Part shown: positions 44,712 to 53,684 of the stretch, one piece after another | Numbering within the stretch: position 1 is the first letter of the stretch | Layout of the letters: every line of letters starts with the position of its first letter | Source of the DNA: an uncultured Atopobiaceae bacterium | GTDB taxonomy: Bacteria; Actinomycetota; Coriobacteriia; Coriobacteriales; Atopobiaceae | Direction: 5' to 3' | Length of the DNA stretch: 64,000 nucleotides | Assembly (NCBI GenBank): GCA_947625405.1 | Contig: CANQOF010000006.1 | Location: 26,001 to 90,000 of the forward strand | Position numbers and translations under genes: made by a program | The notes under the pieces: model-generated | Told to the model about the DNA's origin: nothing | The model's input: only the letters and a program-made list of their open reading frames with translations | Database searches by the model: none

Positions 44712-45472
44712 TCCCGGCCGACCACGGCCCTCAGATCCTCGGGCACGCTATCGCTGGCGAAGCGATAGCGGTCCGGACGGATGAGCTGACGGTTGTACTC
44801 GATGGGCGCGCGTTCCGCATCGCGTTCCACCGAGGAGCAGAAGAAGACGGGATCGCCGGGCTCGAGGCCCAGCAAGACCGCTTCCCCGGCATCAACCGTA
44901 GTGATGGAGATGCGCTCCTCGCCATGGCGCACGCGCACGTCGAAACGGATCGCCAAAACCTCGTACAGGCTCTCGGCGCAGTAATCGTGGCTCTCGATGC
45001 CGGGGCAGAGCCGGCGGTTCACCCAGGTGTCGTCCAGGGTGCAGGGCATGCCGTCCACGAGTCTCACGCGCCTCAAGTGGAAGGCGAGCTCTCCCAGGGG
45101 GATCTCCAGGCGCAGGGCCACATCCTCGGGAGCCGTGAGGACCTCGGCCTCGAGCAGCCGCGAGCCAGGCAGATAGCCCATCGCCTGCGCGTTCACGCTG
45201 AAGCTTCCCGAATCCTCGAACACCTGCATGATCGGCGGCTTGGCCAAGAAGGTCCCCGCTCCTTGACGCGCCACGAGTTCGTGGCTGGCCACCAAGTGGG
45301 CGATGGCGCCCCTCAGGGCCATGCGGGAGACGCCGATCATCTCGGCGAGGTCTCGCTCCGATGGCAGGGCGTCACCGGGTTCGAGCCGATGCTCCATGAT
45401 GTAGAAGCGAATGCCCTCGATTGCCTTGTCTTTGGGGGCCGCCGGCACGACTTCCAAGGATGATTCGCACAT
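44699..45472 (-). CDS. GntR-family regulator, HutC/UTRA type (distal)
   Basis: The 257-residue protein has the winged helix (KAIEGIRFYIMEHRLEPGDALPSERDLAEMIGVSRMALRGAI) and a UTRA domain (FHLRRVRLVDGMPCTLDDTWV, PIEYNRQLIRPDRYRF). The start ATG has GGGGGAG at five bases. Two HutC paralogs in tandem may form a heteromer or sense two substrates, in keeping with two deglycases. Confidence 0.9.
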   Translation of the reverse strand: MCESSLEVVPAAPKDKAIEGIRFYIMEHRLEPGDALPSERDLAEMIGVSRMALRGAIAHLVASHELVARQGAGTFLAKPPIMQVFEDSGSFSVNAQAMGYLPGSRLLEAEVLTAPEDVALRLEIPLGELAFHLRRVRLVDGMPCTLDDTWVNRRLCPGIESHDYCAESLYEVLAIRFDVRVRHGEERISITTVDAGEAVLLGLEPGDPVFFCSSVERDAERAPIEYNRQLIRPDRYRFASDSVPEDLRAVVGREWID

Positions 45473-45494
45473 CACGCTCCCCCATCGACTCGTA

Positions 45495-45989
45495 TCACCG
45501 CCCCATAGAATCTAATTGAAGTTTGAGCTCTTTCGCAAAGCCCTGGGAGCGCTTGTAGCCGAGCGAGCTGCGTTTCTGGCTCTCGGTGGCTATCGGGAGC
45601 TCCAGATGGGCCACCTCGCCGCCCGCGACGCGGACCCACACGACCACCGATATCCCCAAGCACACTCCGCGCTTGGCCGCGTTGGCGCTGGACACCGCGT
45701 TGGGGTTCTTGAGGATCTCGAAGGCGAGTCTGCGGTTGGAGACGTTGGCGAGGTCCTCATCCGGTTGCCGCTCGACGATCTCGGCCCCCATGAGGTCGTC
45801 GTAGCTGAAGATCGCCGGCTCTTGGCCGGGAAAGCGCACGGCCCAACGGCGCGTCTTCTCGTCCTGGTAGACCGATGGGATGATGGAGAGCGGCGGGGCC
45901 CGGTAGAGGATCTTCGTGATGGTAAAGCCGCTGCCCTCGAAGGCCGCTTGAGGCGCCTTGCGTTTGAACAAGCCCACGTTCGATTCCAT
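45495..45989 (-). CDS. small PH-like hypothetical protein
   Basis: The 164-residue protein has a beta-rich core (AVRFPGQEPAIFSYDDLMGAEIVE) like the DUF4428/bacterial PH-like group, and a C-terminal helix. There is no signal peptide. Its function is not known. It is the first gene of the leftward set with the GntR genes, 22 bases before the distal GntR start. Confidence 0.6.
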   Translation of the reverse strand: MESNVGLFKRKAPQAAFEGSGFTITKILYRAPPLSIIPSVYQDEKTRRWAVRFPGQEPAIFSYDDLMGAEIVERQPDEDLANVSNRRLAFEILKNPNAVSSANAAKRGVCLGISVVVWVRVAGGEVAHLELPIATESQKRSSLGYKRSQGFAKELKLQLDSMGR

Positions 45990-46030
45990 CTCCCTCGATG
46001 TCGGCTCTGGCTTGCGGTATCGCTATCATA

Positions 46031-46060
46031 CTAGACATGTTTTTCTTTTTTAAGACCATT
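46031..46060. promoter_or_regulatory. possible GntR half-sites in a divergent intergenic region
   Basis: CTAGACATG (46031-46039) and AAGACCATT (46052-46060) share the CTAGAC and AGACCATT halves of the operator at 43821-43836. They lie between the divergent PH-like gene and the HAD gene, so one regulator may control both sides. Confidence 0.35.
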
Positions 46061-46080
46061 CACAGACGCATGGAGGTTGC

Positions 46081-46818
46081 ATGGCGGCGCTCAAAGCGGT
46101 GATCTTCGACATGGATGGCGTACTCGTGGACAGCGAGGCATCCTACCAGGATTCCGTTCGCCGTTTCTTCGCCGAGCGCGGCGTACGCATCCCCGAGGAA
46201 GAGTTGCGGAGCATCGTGGGGTCTTCCTACTCGTTCTACTCCGCACGCATCGCCGGTTGGTGGGCGCAGGTCGAAGACCCCGATCCCGATGAGGTGGCCA
46301 TGGGAGTGGATGCCGCCATCGGGCCGTACTTCGTCTCTGCGCCGGAGGAGATCGCGGCGCTCGCCAAGCCCGGCTTGTGCAATGTCCTTCTCGGCCTCAA
46401 GGCTCGCGGGCTCAAGCTCGCCGTGGCCTCCGCCTCTCCAGCGCGAGACATCGAGGCGGTGCTCACGGCGTGCGATATCGCAGGGGTCTTCGATTCCGTG
46501 CTGAGCGGCGAGGACGTGGCGCGGAGCAAGCCCGACCCCGCCATCTACCTCGCCACGCTTGACGCGCTCGGGCTCCCCGCCGAAGCCTGCATCGCCGTGG
46601 AGGACTCCGACACCGGCATCGCCGCAGCCCGCGCGGCGGGCATCCCCGTGGCCGCCCTTCGCGAAACCCGGTTCGGATTCTCCCAAGCGGGCGCCCGATG
46701 GATCGTCGACGCCCTCCCGGAGCTGCTCCCCTTGGCGGACTCGCTCTCATCGCCAAACGAAAAGCGGGGCAGCCGATCGGATCGACTGCCCCACTTTCTT
46801 TCGGGAACGATGCGCTAG
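46081..46818 (+). CDS. HAD-superfamily phosphatase, beta-phosphoglucomutase-like
   Basis: The 245-residue protein has the HAD nucleophile motif FDMDGVLVDSE, motif II VASASPARD, the Lys of ARSKPDPAIYL and motif IV VEDSDTGI, with a helical cap (FFAERGVRIPEEEL). It dephosphorylates or mutates a sugar phosphate, perhaps one made by the neighbouring deglycases. The last ~20 codons (RGSRSDRLPHFLSG) are encoded by the terminator hairpin, so the C-terminus is probably extended past the ancestral stop. Confidence 0.85.
   Translation: MAALKAVIFDMDGVLVDSEASYQDSVRRFFAERGVRIPEEELRSIVGSSYSFYSARIAGWWAQVEDPDPDEVAMGVDAAIGPYFVSAPEEIAALAKPGLCNVLLGLKARGLKLAVASASPARDIEAVLTACDIAGVFDSVLSGEDVARSKPDPAIYLATLDALGLPAEACIAVEDSDTGIAAARAAGIPVAALRETRFGFSQAGARWIVDALPELLPLADSLSSPNEKRGSRSDRLPHFLSGTMR
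46766..46802. terminator. bidirectional terminator between HAD gene and porB
   Basis: GGGGCAG (46766-46772) pairs with CTGCCCC (46786-46792). On the plus strand ACTTTCTTTC follows, on the minus strand GCTTTTCGTTT. It serves both convergent genes and lies inside the HAD reading frame. Confidence 0.7.
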
Positions 46819-46836
46819 CGTGCTAGCGTGCGCGCC

Positions 46837-47862
46837 CTACTGCTGGAACGGCAGCTTGGAGCCGCTCTGCATGGCGAGCGCGTCGTCGGAGACGAGCGGG
46901 AGGCCGGCCTCCTCGAGCTTCTGCTGGTAGACCTTGGAGCCCTCCACGCGCGCCTGGATGTAGGCGTAGTGGCGGTCGACGTTGGTCTGGAACTCCTTGA
47001 TGAGGTGCTCGTTGCCGGGCTTGAAGAGATGGCGGAAGCGGCCCTGGGGCTGCAGGAAGTCCTCGATGGGGAGCTTCTTGCGGTTCTCCGTGAGCTTCCA
47101 CACGTCGTTCTCCACCTCGTAGAGGGGCCAGTAGTTGGTCTTCACGCCGAGGTCGGCGATCTTCACGGCCTGGTCGAAGGGCACGCGCCAGCCGCGAGGG
47201 CAGGGGGCGAGCACGTTCAGGAAGGTGGGGCCGTCGATGTCCATGGCTTTGGTGGCCTTGGTCACGAGGTCGTTCCAGTTCGAGATGGAGGCCTGCGCCG
47301 CATAGGGAATGTGGTGCGCGGCCACGATGGACGTGAGGTCCTTCTCGAAGTGGCGCTTGCCGGGCACGGCGTTGCCCACCTCGGAAGTGGTGGTCCAGGC
47401 GGAGTACGGGGTGGCGCCGGAGCGCTGGATGCCCGTGTTCATGTAGGCGCCGTTGTCGTAGCACACGTACAGGAAGTCGTGGCCGCGCTCGAGGGCGCCG
47501 GAGAGGGCCTGGAGGCCGATGTCGTAGGTGCCGCCGTCGCCGCCGAAGGCCACGAACTTGATCTGCTTGTCCGCGGGGATCTTGCCCGCGCGCTTGAGGC
47601 CGCGGAACGCCGCCTCAACGCCGCTCATCGTGGCCGCGGCGCTCTCGAACGTGCTGTGGATGAAGCCGCCCTCCCAGCTGGTGAAGGGGAAGGTGGTCGT
47701 GGAGACCTCGAGGCAGCCGGTGGCGGCACCGCAGACGACGGGCGTCTTGCCGGCGCCCATGAGGACCTGGCGGACGGCGATGGTGGCGCCGCAGCCACCG
47801 CACATGGAGTGGCCGGGGGAAAGCCTCTGAGGGAGCTCGGAGAGTTGCTTGATGTTAGCCAT
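46837..47862 (-). CDS. porB: pyruvate:ferredoxin oxidoreductase beta subunit
   Basis: The 341-residue protein carries thiamine pyrophosphate: MCGGCGA near the start for one cluster, and the GDGGTYDIGLQAL motif with the AYMNTGIQRS segment for the cofactor. The enzyme decarboxylates pyruvate to acetyl-CoA with reduced ferredoxin. The last gene of the leftward CDAB set, 12 bases after porA. A C-terminal extension (about 60 residues past YEVENDVW) is present in this lineage-type subunit. Confidence 0.92.
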   Translation of the reverse strand: MANIKQLSELPQRLSPGHSMCGGCGATIAVRQVLMGAGKTPVVCGAATGCLEVSTTTFPFTSWEGGFIHSTFESAAATMSGVEAAFRGLKRAGKIPADKQIKFVAFGGDGGTYDIGLQALSGALERGHDFLYVCYDNGAYMNTGIQRSGATPYSAWTTTSEVGNAVPGKRHFEKDLTSIVAAHHIPYAAQASISNWNDLVTKATKAMDIDGPTFLNVLAPCPRGWRVPFDQAVKIADLGVKTNYWPLYEVENDVWKLTENRKKLPIEDFLQPQGRFRHLFKPGNEHLIKEFQTNVDRHYAYIQARVEGSKVYQQKLEEAGLPLVSDDALAMQSGSKLPFQQ

Positions 47863-47874
47863 GTTCCTTCGCTC

Positions 47875-49068
47875 CTATCGATTGCCCTTGTAGGTGACGG
47901 CAGGCACGGTGCCGGCGGCCTTGTCGGCCTCGAGCGTCTTGAGATCGTTGAAGATGTCGTTGATGAGCTCGAGGGTGACGTCGGCGCCGCCGAGGCCGTA
48001 CATGTAGTCGCGCACCGGCGCGGTGTTGCCGGCGGAGTGCAGGCAGGCGCTGACCTCCTGCCAGAGCGGGCCACCCTCGCCGCCCACGGTCTCGGCTCGA
48101 TCCATCACGGCGATGGCCTTGGCGCCCTTAAGCGCCGCGGCGAGCTCTTCGGTCGGGAACGGACGGAAGACGCGCAGGGAGACGACGCCGACCTTCTCGC
48201 CGACCTCGCGGAGCGCCTTGGCGACGGCGCGGCAGTTGCCGGTGGAGGAGCCCATGACCACGATGACGCGCTCGGCGTCCTCGGTGCCGAAGGTCTTCAC
48301 GACGTCGAACGGACGGCCGGAGATGGCCTCCCACTCCTCGCCGACGGCCTTGATGATCGGCATGGCCTTCTCCATGGCCTTGCGCTGGGCGAGCTTGGTC
48401 TCCATGTAGAAGTTGCCGAGGTTGGCGAACATGCCGTAGGAGTTCGGGTTGTCGGTGTCGAGCAGGCTGTGCTCGGGCTTGTACTCGCCCACGAACTTGG
48501 CGACGGTCTCGTCGTCCATGAGCTCGCAGCGCTCGAGGGCGTGCGAGGTGATGAAGCCGTCGAGGGTGGTGGCCACGGGGAGCATCACGTCGGGGTGCTC
48601 GGCCACGCGGAAGGCCATGAGCGTGTCGTCGTAGGCCTCCTGGGCGTTCTCGGCGAAGTACATGATCCAGCCGCTATCGCGGGCGCCGAGGATGTCGGAG
48701 TGGTCGCCGTGGATGTTGATGGGCGCGGAGAGCGCGCGGTTGGCGTTCGCCATCACGATGGGCAGGCGCATGCCGGCCGCCACGTAGAGCTGCTCCCACA
48801 TGTAGGCGAGGCCCTGGGAGGCGGTGGCCGTCACGGTGCGGGCACCGGCCGCGGAGGCGCCGATCGCGGCGGCCATGGCGGAGTGCTCGGACTCGACGGG
48901 CACGAACTCGGTGTGCACGCGACCCTCGGCCACGAACTTGTCGAACTCCTCGACGATGATCGTCTGCGGGGTGATGGGGTACACGGGCAGGACGTCGGGG
49001 TTGGCCTGACGGAAGGCCTCGGCAACCATCTGGTCGCCGGAGCCGGCAAGGACGGTGACCTCTGCCAT
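47875..49068 (-). CDS. porA: pyruvate:ferredoxin oxidoreductase alpha subunit
   Basis: The 397-residue protein has AGSGDQMVAEAFRQ, PVYPITPQTIIVEEFDKFVAEG, the AGARTVTATASQGLAYMWEQLY motif and the C-terminal VIVVMGSSTGNCRAVAKALRE. This subunit binds pyruvate together with the beta subunit. Its start overlaps the delta gene stop by a base. Confidence 0.93.
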   Translation of the reverse strand: MAEVTVLAGSGDQMVAEAFRQANPDVLPVYPITPQTIIVEEFDKFVAEGRVHTEFVPVESEHSAMAAAIGASAAGARTVTATASQGLAYMWEQLYVAAGMRLPIVMANANRALSAPINIHGDHSDILGARDSGWIMYFAENAQEAYDDTLMAFRVAEHPDVMLPVATTLDGFITSHALERCELMDDETVAKFVGEYKPEHSLLDTDNPNSYGMFANLGNFYMETKLAQRKAMEKAMPIIKAVGEEWEAISGRPFDVVKTFGTEDAERVIVVMGSSTGNCRAVAKALREVGEKVGVVSLRVFRPFPTEELAAALKGAKAIAVMDRAETVGGEGGPLWQEVSACLHSAGNTAPVRDYMYGLGGADVTLELINDIFNDLKTLEADKAAGTVPAVTYKGNR

Positions 49069-49400
49069 TACTGGACCTCCTTCTCGTCAAGCTCGCGGGC
49101 GTCGTTCTCGCTGATCATCGAGAGGGCGCCGAAGGGGCACGCCACCACGCACACACCGCAGCCCTTGCAGTGCTCGTAGTCGATGCCGCACATCTTCTGG
49201 TCCGCGACCTTGATGGACGAATCGGGGCAGTGCATCCAGCAGATGAGGCACTGCTTGCACTTCTCGGTGTCCCAGATGGGGCGCTGGACGCGCCAGTCGC
49301 CGGTCTTGTGGCCCGTGGCGGTGCCGCCGTCGAGCGTCATGGCGCCCAAGGGGATCTGATCCCACGTCCACTTCTCGTTGCCTGAGTAATCCCAGCTCAT
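49068..49400 (-). CDS. porD: pyruvate:ferredoxin oxidoreductase delta subunit (ferredoxin-like)
   Basis: The 110-residue protein has two 4Fe-4S motifs, CKQCLICWMHCP and CKGCGVCVVACP, and the RVQRPIWDTEKC start typical of delta subunits. It passes electrons to external ferredoxin. Four-base overlaps on both sides. Confidence 0.93.
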   Translation of the reverse strand: MSWDYSGNEKWTWDQIPLGAMTLDGGTATGHKTGDWRVQRPIWDTEKCKQCLICWMHCPDSSIKVADQKMCGIDYEHCKGCGVCVVACPFGALSMISENDARELDEKEVQ

Positions 49401-49969
49401 GCGCGCACCTCCTGGTAGGCACGGTCCACCGAGGCGAGGTTGCCGGCGATGACCTTCTCAGAGAACTTGCCGGTGAAGCTCTTCTCGACGTACTTCTTGA
49501 GCGATTCCACGTTGATGACGCCCGTCACCTTGGCGAGCGCGCCGGCGATCGGGGTGTTGGGGATGTCGCGGCCGATGGTGTTGATCGCGATGTCGGAGGC
49601 GTCGACGGTGGCGATGGAAACGGTGGCCGGAGCGCCGGTGAGGGCGCGCACCTCCTCCGCGTCCATGCGCGTGTTCACGATGAGGTGGCCGTTCTCCTTG
49701 ATGCCCTCGCACACGTTCACGACCTCGAGCAACGTGTCATCGAGCACGACGACGATATCGGGGTGCAGGATGTTGTTGTGGATCTCGATCGGTTCGGGCG
49801 AGATCCTCGTGTAGGCCTTGAGCGGCGCGCCTTGGCGCTCGGCGCCGTACTCGGGCATGGCCTGCATGTACTGCCCGTCGTCCATCGCCGTCTCGGCCAC
49901 GAGCCGAGACGCCGTGACGGCACCCTGGCCCGCGCGAGCGTGCCAGCGAATTTCCGTCAGCTGAGCCAT
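49397..49969 (-). CDS. porC: pyruvate:ferredoxin oxidoreductase gamma subunit
   Basis: The 190-residue protein has RWHARAGQGAVTASRLVAET, the motif YMQAMPEYGAERQGAP and ARIS-type strand segments of gamma subunits. It is the first gene of the unit. A TACAAT (50045-50050 on the minus strand) may be its -10 box, though the -35 is poor. Confidence 0.92.
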   Translation of the reverse strand: MAQLTEIRWHARAGQGAVTASRLVAETAMDDGQYMQAMPEYGAERQGAPLKAYTRISPEPIEIHNNILHPDIVVVLDDTLLEVVNVCEGIKENGHLIVNTRMDAEEVRALTGAPATVSIATVDASDIAINTIGRDIPNTPIAGALAKVTGVINVESLKKYVEKSFTGKFSEKVIAGNLASVDRAYQEVRA

Positions 49970-50116
49970 TGACTCTCCTCTCCTTCACCAGGCTTCCCGG
50001 CCAAGGGAAACCGGGCCATACGGTGGAACCTTTCCATCGCGCCTATTGTACGTACCGCGGGGTGCGAGCTGGGCGAGCATTTGCGTCTCCACAGTGCAAT
50101 TCCACGGCCTTTTTCC

Positions 50117-50842
50117 TCAGCGACGCCGGTGCGAGCCCTGCCGCTCGAGGAGCTTCGCGTAGGAATCCTCGAGGCGAGTCGAGAGCGGGCCGCGCGCGTT
50201 CGACGCCGCGATGATCCCGTGTTCGTCGGAGACGAGGAACGCCTCGTCAAAGGGCACCTGCGATGCGTGCTCGACGATCTCGGCCGCGAGGCGGTTCTCG
50301 CGCGAGACCACGATGCCGAGAGTCGCTGCGAGGTCGCTCACGAGGGTGGCGGAGCCCGAGGAAACGATCCCCTCGTCGATCCCCGCCACGAGCGTGCCAT
50401 CGCGCACCACCCAGAGCGTCTCGGGCGCCACGCCCGTCGCGTGCGCCTCGATCATGGCACCCACCGCGCGTCGCGCGAGCGCGGAAAGCGCCCGTCCGCG
50501 AAGCGGCTCATAGGGCCCCACGGTGAGCGCGGCCTTGCCCGCCTCGTCCACTACGAGCATGAGGACGCCGTTCGGCTCCTTCGCCGAAGCCGCCTCGAGC
50601 CCCCATTCCACCTGCTGCTTCACCCACGCGGCAAGCTCCGTCGTCACGCGCTCGCCGTGCACACGCCTCGCGCGGAGGGCGCGAATGTGGCGGTTCACGA
50701 GCGGGAGCCGCGAGCGCGAGATGCGCCAGCGGCACACGAGGGCGGGATTTCCGAGCGTGAAGCCCTCTTGGTCCACGAGAAGGGACCCGGCCGCGTCGGG
50801 CGCGCCGTGCGAGGGCGAGGCCTTATCCAAGGTGGAGCCCAT
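50117..50842 (-). CDS. aminotransferase class IV-like protein, possibly degenerate
   Basis: The 241-residue protein has the general order of class IV PLP enzymes: LVNRHIRALRA near residue 48, then VLMLVVDEAG, TLWVVRDGTLVAGIDEGIVSSGSATLVSDLAATLG and DEAFLVSDEHGIIAASN. The Lys that should bind PLP is not seen in the expected place (ALARRAVGAM stands there), and the E-G-S-x-N motif is absent. It may be inactive or a related fold. It lies in the same direction after purH, nine bases away, so may be in its operon. Confidence 0.45.
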   Translation of the reverse strand: MGSTLDKASPSHGAPDAAGSLLVDQEGFTLGNPALVCRWRISRSRLPLVNRHIRALRARRVHGERVTTELAAWVKQQVEWGLEAASAKEPNGVLMLVVDEAGKAALTVGPYEPLRGRALSALARRAVGAMIEAHATGVAPETLWVVRDGTLVAGIDEGIVSSGSATLVSDLAATLGIVVSRENRLAAEIVEHASQVPFDEAFLVSDEHGIIAASNARGPLSTRLEDSYAKLLERQGSHRRR

Positions 50843-50851
50843 CGCGAGAGA

Positions 50852-52459
50852 TTAGTGGCGGAAGTGGCGCACGCCGGTGAAGACCATGGCGATGCCGTGC
50901 CTATCGCACGCCTCCACGCTCTCGTCGTCGCGCACCGAGCCGCCGGGCTGGATGATGCAGGTCACCCCGTGCTCGGCGAGCACGTCCACGTTGTCGGAGA
51001 AGGGGAAGAACGCGTCGGACGCGGCCACGTAGCCGCCCTTCTCGAGCCCGAGACGCTCGCAGGCCTCGTCCGCGCGCTCGCAGGCGAGCAGCGCCGAGTC
51101 CACGCGATTCGGCTGGCCGGGGCCCATGCCGATGCCCGCGTGATCCTTCGAAACGAGGATCGCGTTCGACTTCACGCCCTTGCAGACCTTCCACGCGAAG
51201 AGCATCTCGGCGAGCTCTTCGGGGGTGGGCTGGCGCTTCGTGGGCACGGTGAAGGTCTCGGGGGCCTCGCCCACGGCGTCGGTGTTTTGGATGAGGACGC
51301 CGCCGTCGACGGTCCTGAGCTCCATCTTCGCCTGCTTGCCCGTGCCGCCGGTGGCGAGCACGCGCAGGTTCGGGCGCTTGGAGAGGCGAACGAGCGCCTC
51401 CTCGCTGAAGCTCGGGGCGATGATGACCTCCACGAACTGCTTGTTCACGTCCGCGAAGTGCTCCACGAGCGCAAGCGGCACCTCGCCGTTCACCGCGATG
51501 ATGCCGCCGAAGGCGCTCTTCGGATCGCACGCGTAGGCGCGGTCGTAGGCCTGCGTCACATCGCCCGCCACTGCCGAGCCGCAGGGGTTTTGGTGCTTCA
51601 AGATGATGCACGCGGGATCGCTGAACTCGCGCACGAGGTTCCACGCGGCGTCCGCGTCGAGGTAGTTGTTGTAGGAGAGGGGCTTGCCCTGCAGCTGCTT
51701 CGCGCCCACGAGCGGGTGCGCGGAGGTGAAGAGCTCGCCCTCGGCGTTCTCGAAGCCATAGACGCCCGCCGTCTGCTGGGGGTTCTCGCCGTAGCGAAGC
51801 TCGTCGAGCTTCCGCAGGCCGAGGGTGAGCGCATCGGGTGCCGGCGCGGCCTCATCCGCCGCTTGGGAATCCAGCCACGCGCTGATGGCCGTGTCGTAGG
51901 CCGCGGTGGTGGCGAAGACCTTGCGCTGGAGCTCGAGGCGAAGCTCCTCGGTGGTGGCGCCCTCATGCTCGCGCATGCAGGCGAGGACGCGCTCGTAGTC
52001 CGCGGGATCGCACACCACCGTCACGCTCTCGGCGTTCTTCGCGGCGGAGCGCAGCATGGAGGGGCCTCCGATGTCGATGTGCTCAATGGCGTCCGCGAAC
52101 GTGACGTCGGGGCTCGCCACCGTCTTCTCGAACTCATAGAGGTTCACGCACACGAGGTCGATCATCGGGATGCCGTTGGCCTCGGCCTCCGCCATGTGGC
52201 CCGCGTCGCCGCGCCTCGCGAGGAGGCCTCCGTGCACCTTCGGGTGGAGCGTCTTCACGCGGCCGCCCATCATCTCGGGAAAGCCGGTGTAGTCGTCGAT
52301 GGCCACTACGTTTACGCCTGCGTCTACCAGCGCCTTCGCGGTGCCGCCTGTGGAGATCACCTCCACGCCGAACTCATCCTGCAACGTCTTCGCGAAATCT
52401 TGGACGCCCGTTTTATCGGTGACGGATACGAGCGCCCGACGGATGACGGGATTGGCCAT
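50852..52459 (-). CDS. purH: bifunctional AICAR transformylase / IMP cyclohydrolase
   Basis: The 535-residue enzyme does the last two steps of IMP synthesis. The N-terminal cyclohydrolase domain has [34 protein letters not shown] and the C-terminal transformylase has [27 protein letters not shown] and [15 protein letters not shown]. Length fits. ATG 52459 has AAGGAG upstream. Confidence 0.97.
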   Translation of the reverse strand: MANPVIRRALVSVTDKTGVQDFAKTLQDEFGVEVISTGGTAKALVDAGVNVVAIDDYTGFPEMMGGRVKTLHPKVHGGLLARRGDAGHMAEAEANGIPMIDLVCVNLYEFEKTVASPDVTFADAIEHIDIGGPSMLRSAAKNAESVTVVCDPADYERVLACMREHEGATTEELRLELQRKVFATTAAYDTAISAWLDSQAADEAAPAPDALTLGLRKLDELRYGENPQQTAGVYGFENAEGELFTSAHPLVGAKQLQGKPLSYNNYLDADAAWNLVREFSDPACIILKHQNPCGSAVAGDVTQAYDRAYACDPKSAFGGIIAVNGEVPLALVEHFADVNKQFVEVIIAPSFSEEALVRLSKRPNLRVLATGGTGKQAKMELRTVDGGVLIQNTDAVGEAPETFTVPTKRQPTPEELAEMLFAWKVCKGVKSNAILVSKDHAGIGMGPGQPNRVDSALLACERADEACERLGLEKGGYVAASDAFFPFSDNVDVLAEHGVTCIIQPGGSVRDDESVEACDRHGIAMVFTGVRHFRH

Positions 52460-52600
52460 GGAGGCTCCTTTGAGCGAGGGCTTCTTCACGTGCCCCCACT
52501 CTAGCGCGCACGCTTTACGACAATACGCGCGCTTGCCGACCTCCATCGAAATCCCCGTGCGCCGCCCGCACGCGGGCCGGTCTCTCGCGGCGCGAGAACG

Positions 52601-53560
52601 CTACAGGTGGATGTGCGTGCCGCTCTGGCCGCGCATGATCTCCGGCGCGCGCTCGAGGGCGCCGATGATGGCCACGCGCCCGGGCTTTGATTCGGCGAAG
52701 CGCACCGCTGCCTCCACCTTCGGCTCCATCGAGCCCTTGCCGAATTGCCCCTCCGCGAGGTAGCGCTTCGCGTCCGCCACCGAGAGGTCGCTGAGGTCGA
52801 TCTGGTCGGGCTTGCCGAAGTTGATGGACACGTGGTTCACCTGCGTGAGGAGGAAGAGCACGTCCGCGTCGCACTCCTCTGCGAGGATCTCCCCGCCGAG
52901 ATCCTTGTCGAGGACCGCGTTCACGCCGTGGAGGAGCCCGTGCTCGTCTTCCACCACGGGGATGCCGCCGCCCCCGCACGCGAGGACGATATAGCCGCTA
53001 TCCAGCAGGTTCATGATCGAAGGCGTCTCGATGATGCGAAGCGGCATCGGGCTCGCCACCGCGCGACGATAGCCGCGCCCCGAATCCTCCATGAAGATGA
53101 GCGAGGGGTCGAGCAGGCGCGCCATGTCGGCTTGGTCCTCGGTGTAGAACTCGCCGATCGGCTTCACCGGGTGCTTGAACGAGGGGTCGTCCTTATCCAC
53201 CTCGATCTGCGTGATGACGGTGGCCACGTGCCACGGCTTGCCCTCGCGCCGGATCTCGTTCTCGAGCCCCTGCTGGAGGTAGTAGCCGATGTAGCCCTGC
53301 GTGACGGCGCCGCAGTCCGGAAGCGGGAGATCGGGGATCTCGGGGTCTGCCATGTGGGCGATCGCGAAGGCCTTCTGCATCCAACCCACCTGCGGGCCGT
53401 TGCCGTGGGTGATGATGATCTCGTTTCCGAGGTCGATGAGGCGAAGGAGCGCCGGGGTCGTCTCGGCGATGCAATGCTGGAGCTCCTCGGGAGTGGAGCC
53501 GAGGGCGTTTCCCCCCAGGCACACGACCACGCGATTGGGGCGTCCCACCGGTTCAGCCAT
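52601..53560 (-). CDS. arcC: carbamate kinase
   Basis: The 319-residue amino-acid-kinase-fold enzyme shows VVCLGGNALGS, ITHGNGPQVGWM, VTQIEVDKDDPSFKHPVKPIG and VIDKDLGGEILAEE-type blocks. It transfers phosphate from carbamoyl phosphate to ADP. arcA and arcB are not adjacent in this window. GAGGAGG precedes the ATG at 53560. Confidence 0.95.
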   Translation of the reverse strand: MAEPVGRPNRVVVCLGGNALGSTPEELQHCIAETTPALLRLIDLGNEIIITHGNGPQVGWMQKAFAIAHMADPEIPDLPLPDCGAVTQGYIGYYLQQGLENEIRREGKPWHVATVITQIEVDKDDPSFKHPVKPIGEFYTEDQADMARLLDPSLIFMEDSGRGYRRAVASPMPLRIIETPSIMNLLDSGYIVLACGGGGIPVVEDEHGLLHGVNAVLDKDLGGEILAEECDADVLFLLTQVNHVSINFGKPDQIDLSDLSVADAKRYLAEGQFGKGSMEPKVEAAVRFAESKPGRVAIIGALERAPEIMRGQSGTHIHL

Positions 53561-53684
53561 CGAAGCCTCCTCGCTCGCTTTGCGCAATGAGATGCCGAGG
53601 CAGCGCCCCGGCACACAAGTTCTACCCAAATGCCGAGCATGGCTCCCGTATCATCGTCACGTTTCGAGCGAAAGGATGAGAACC

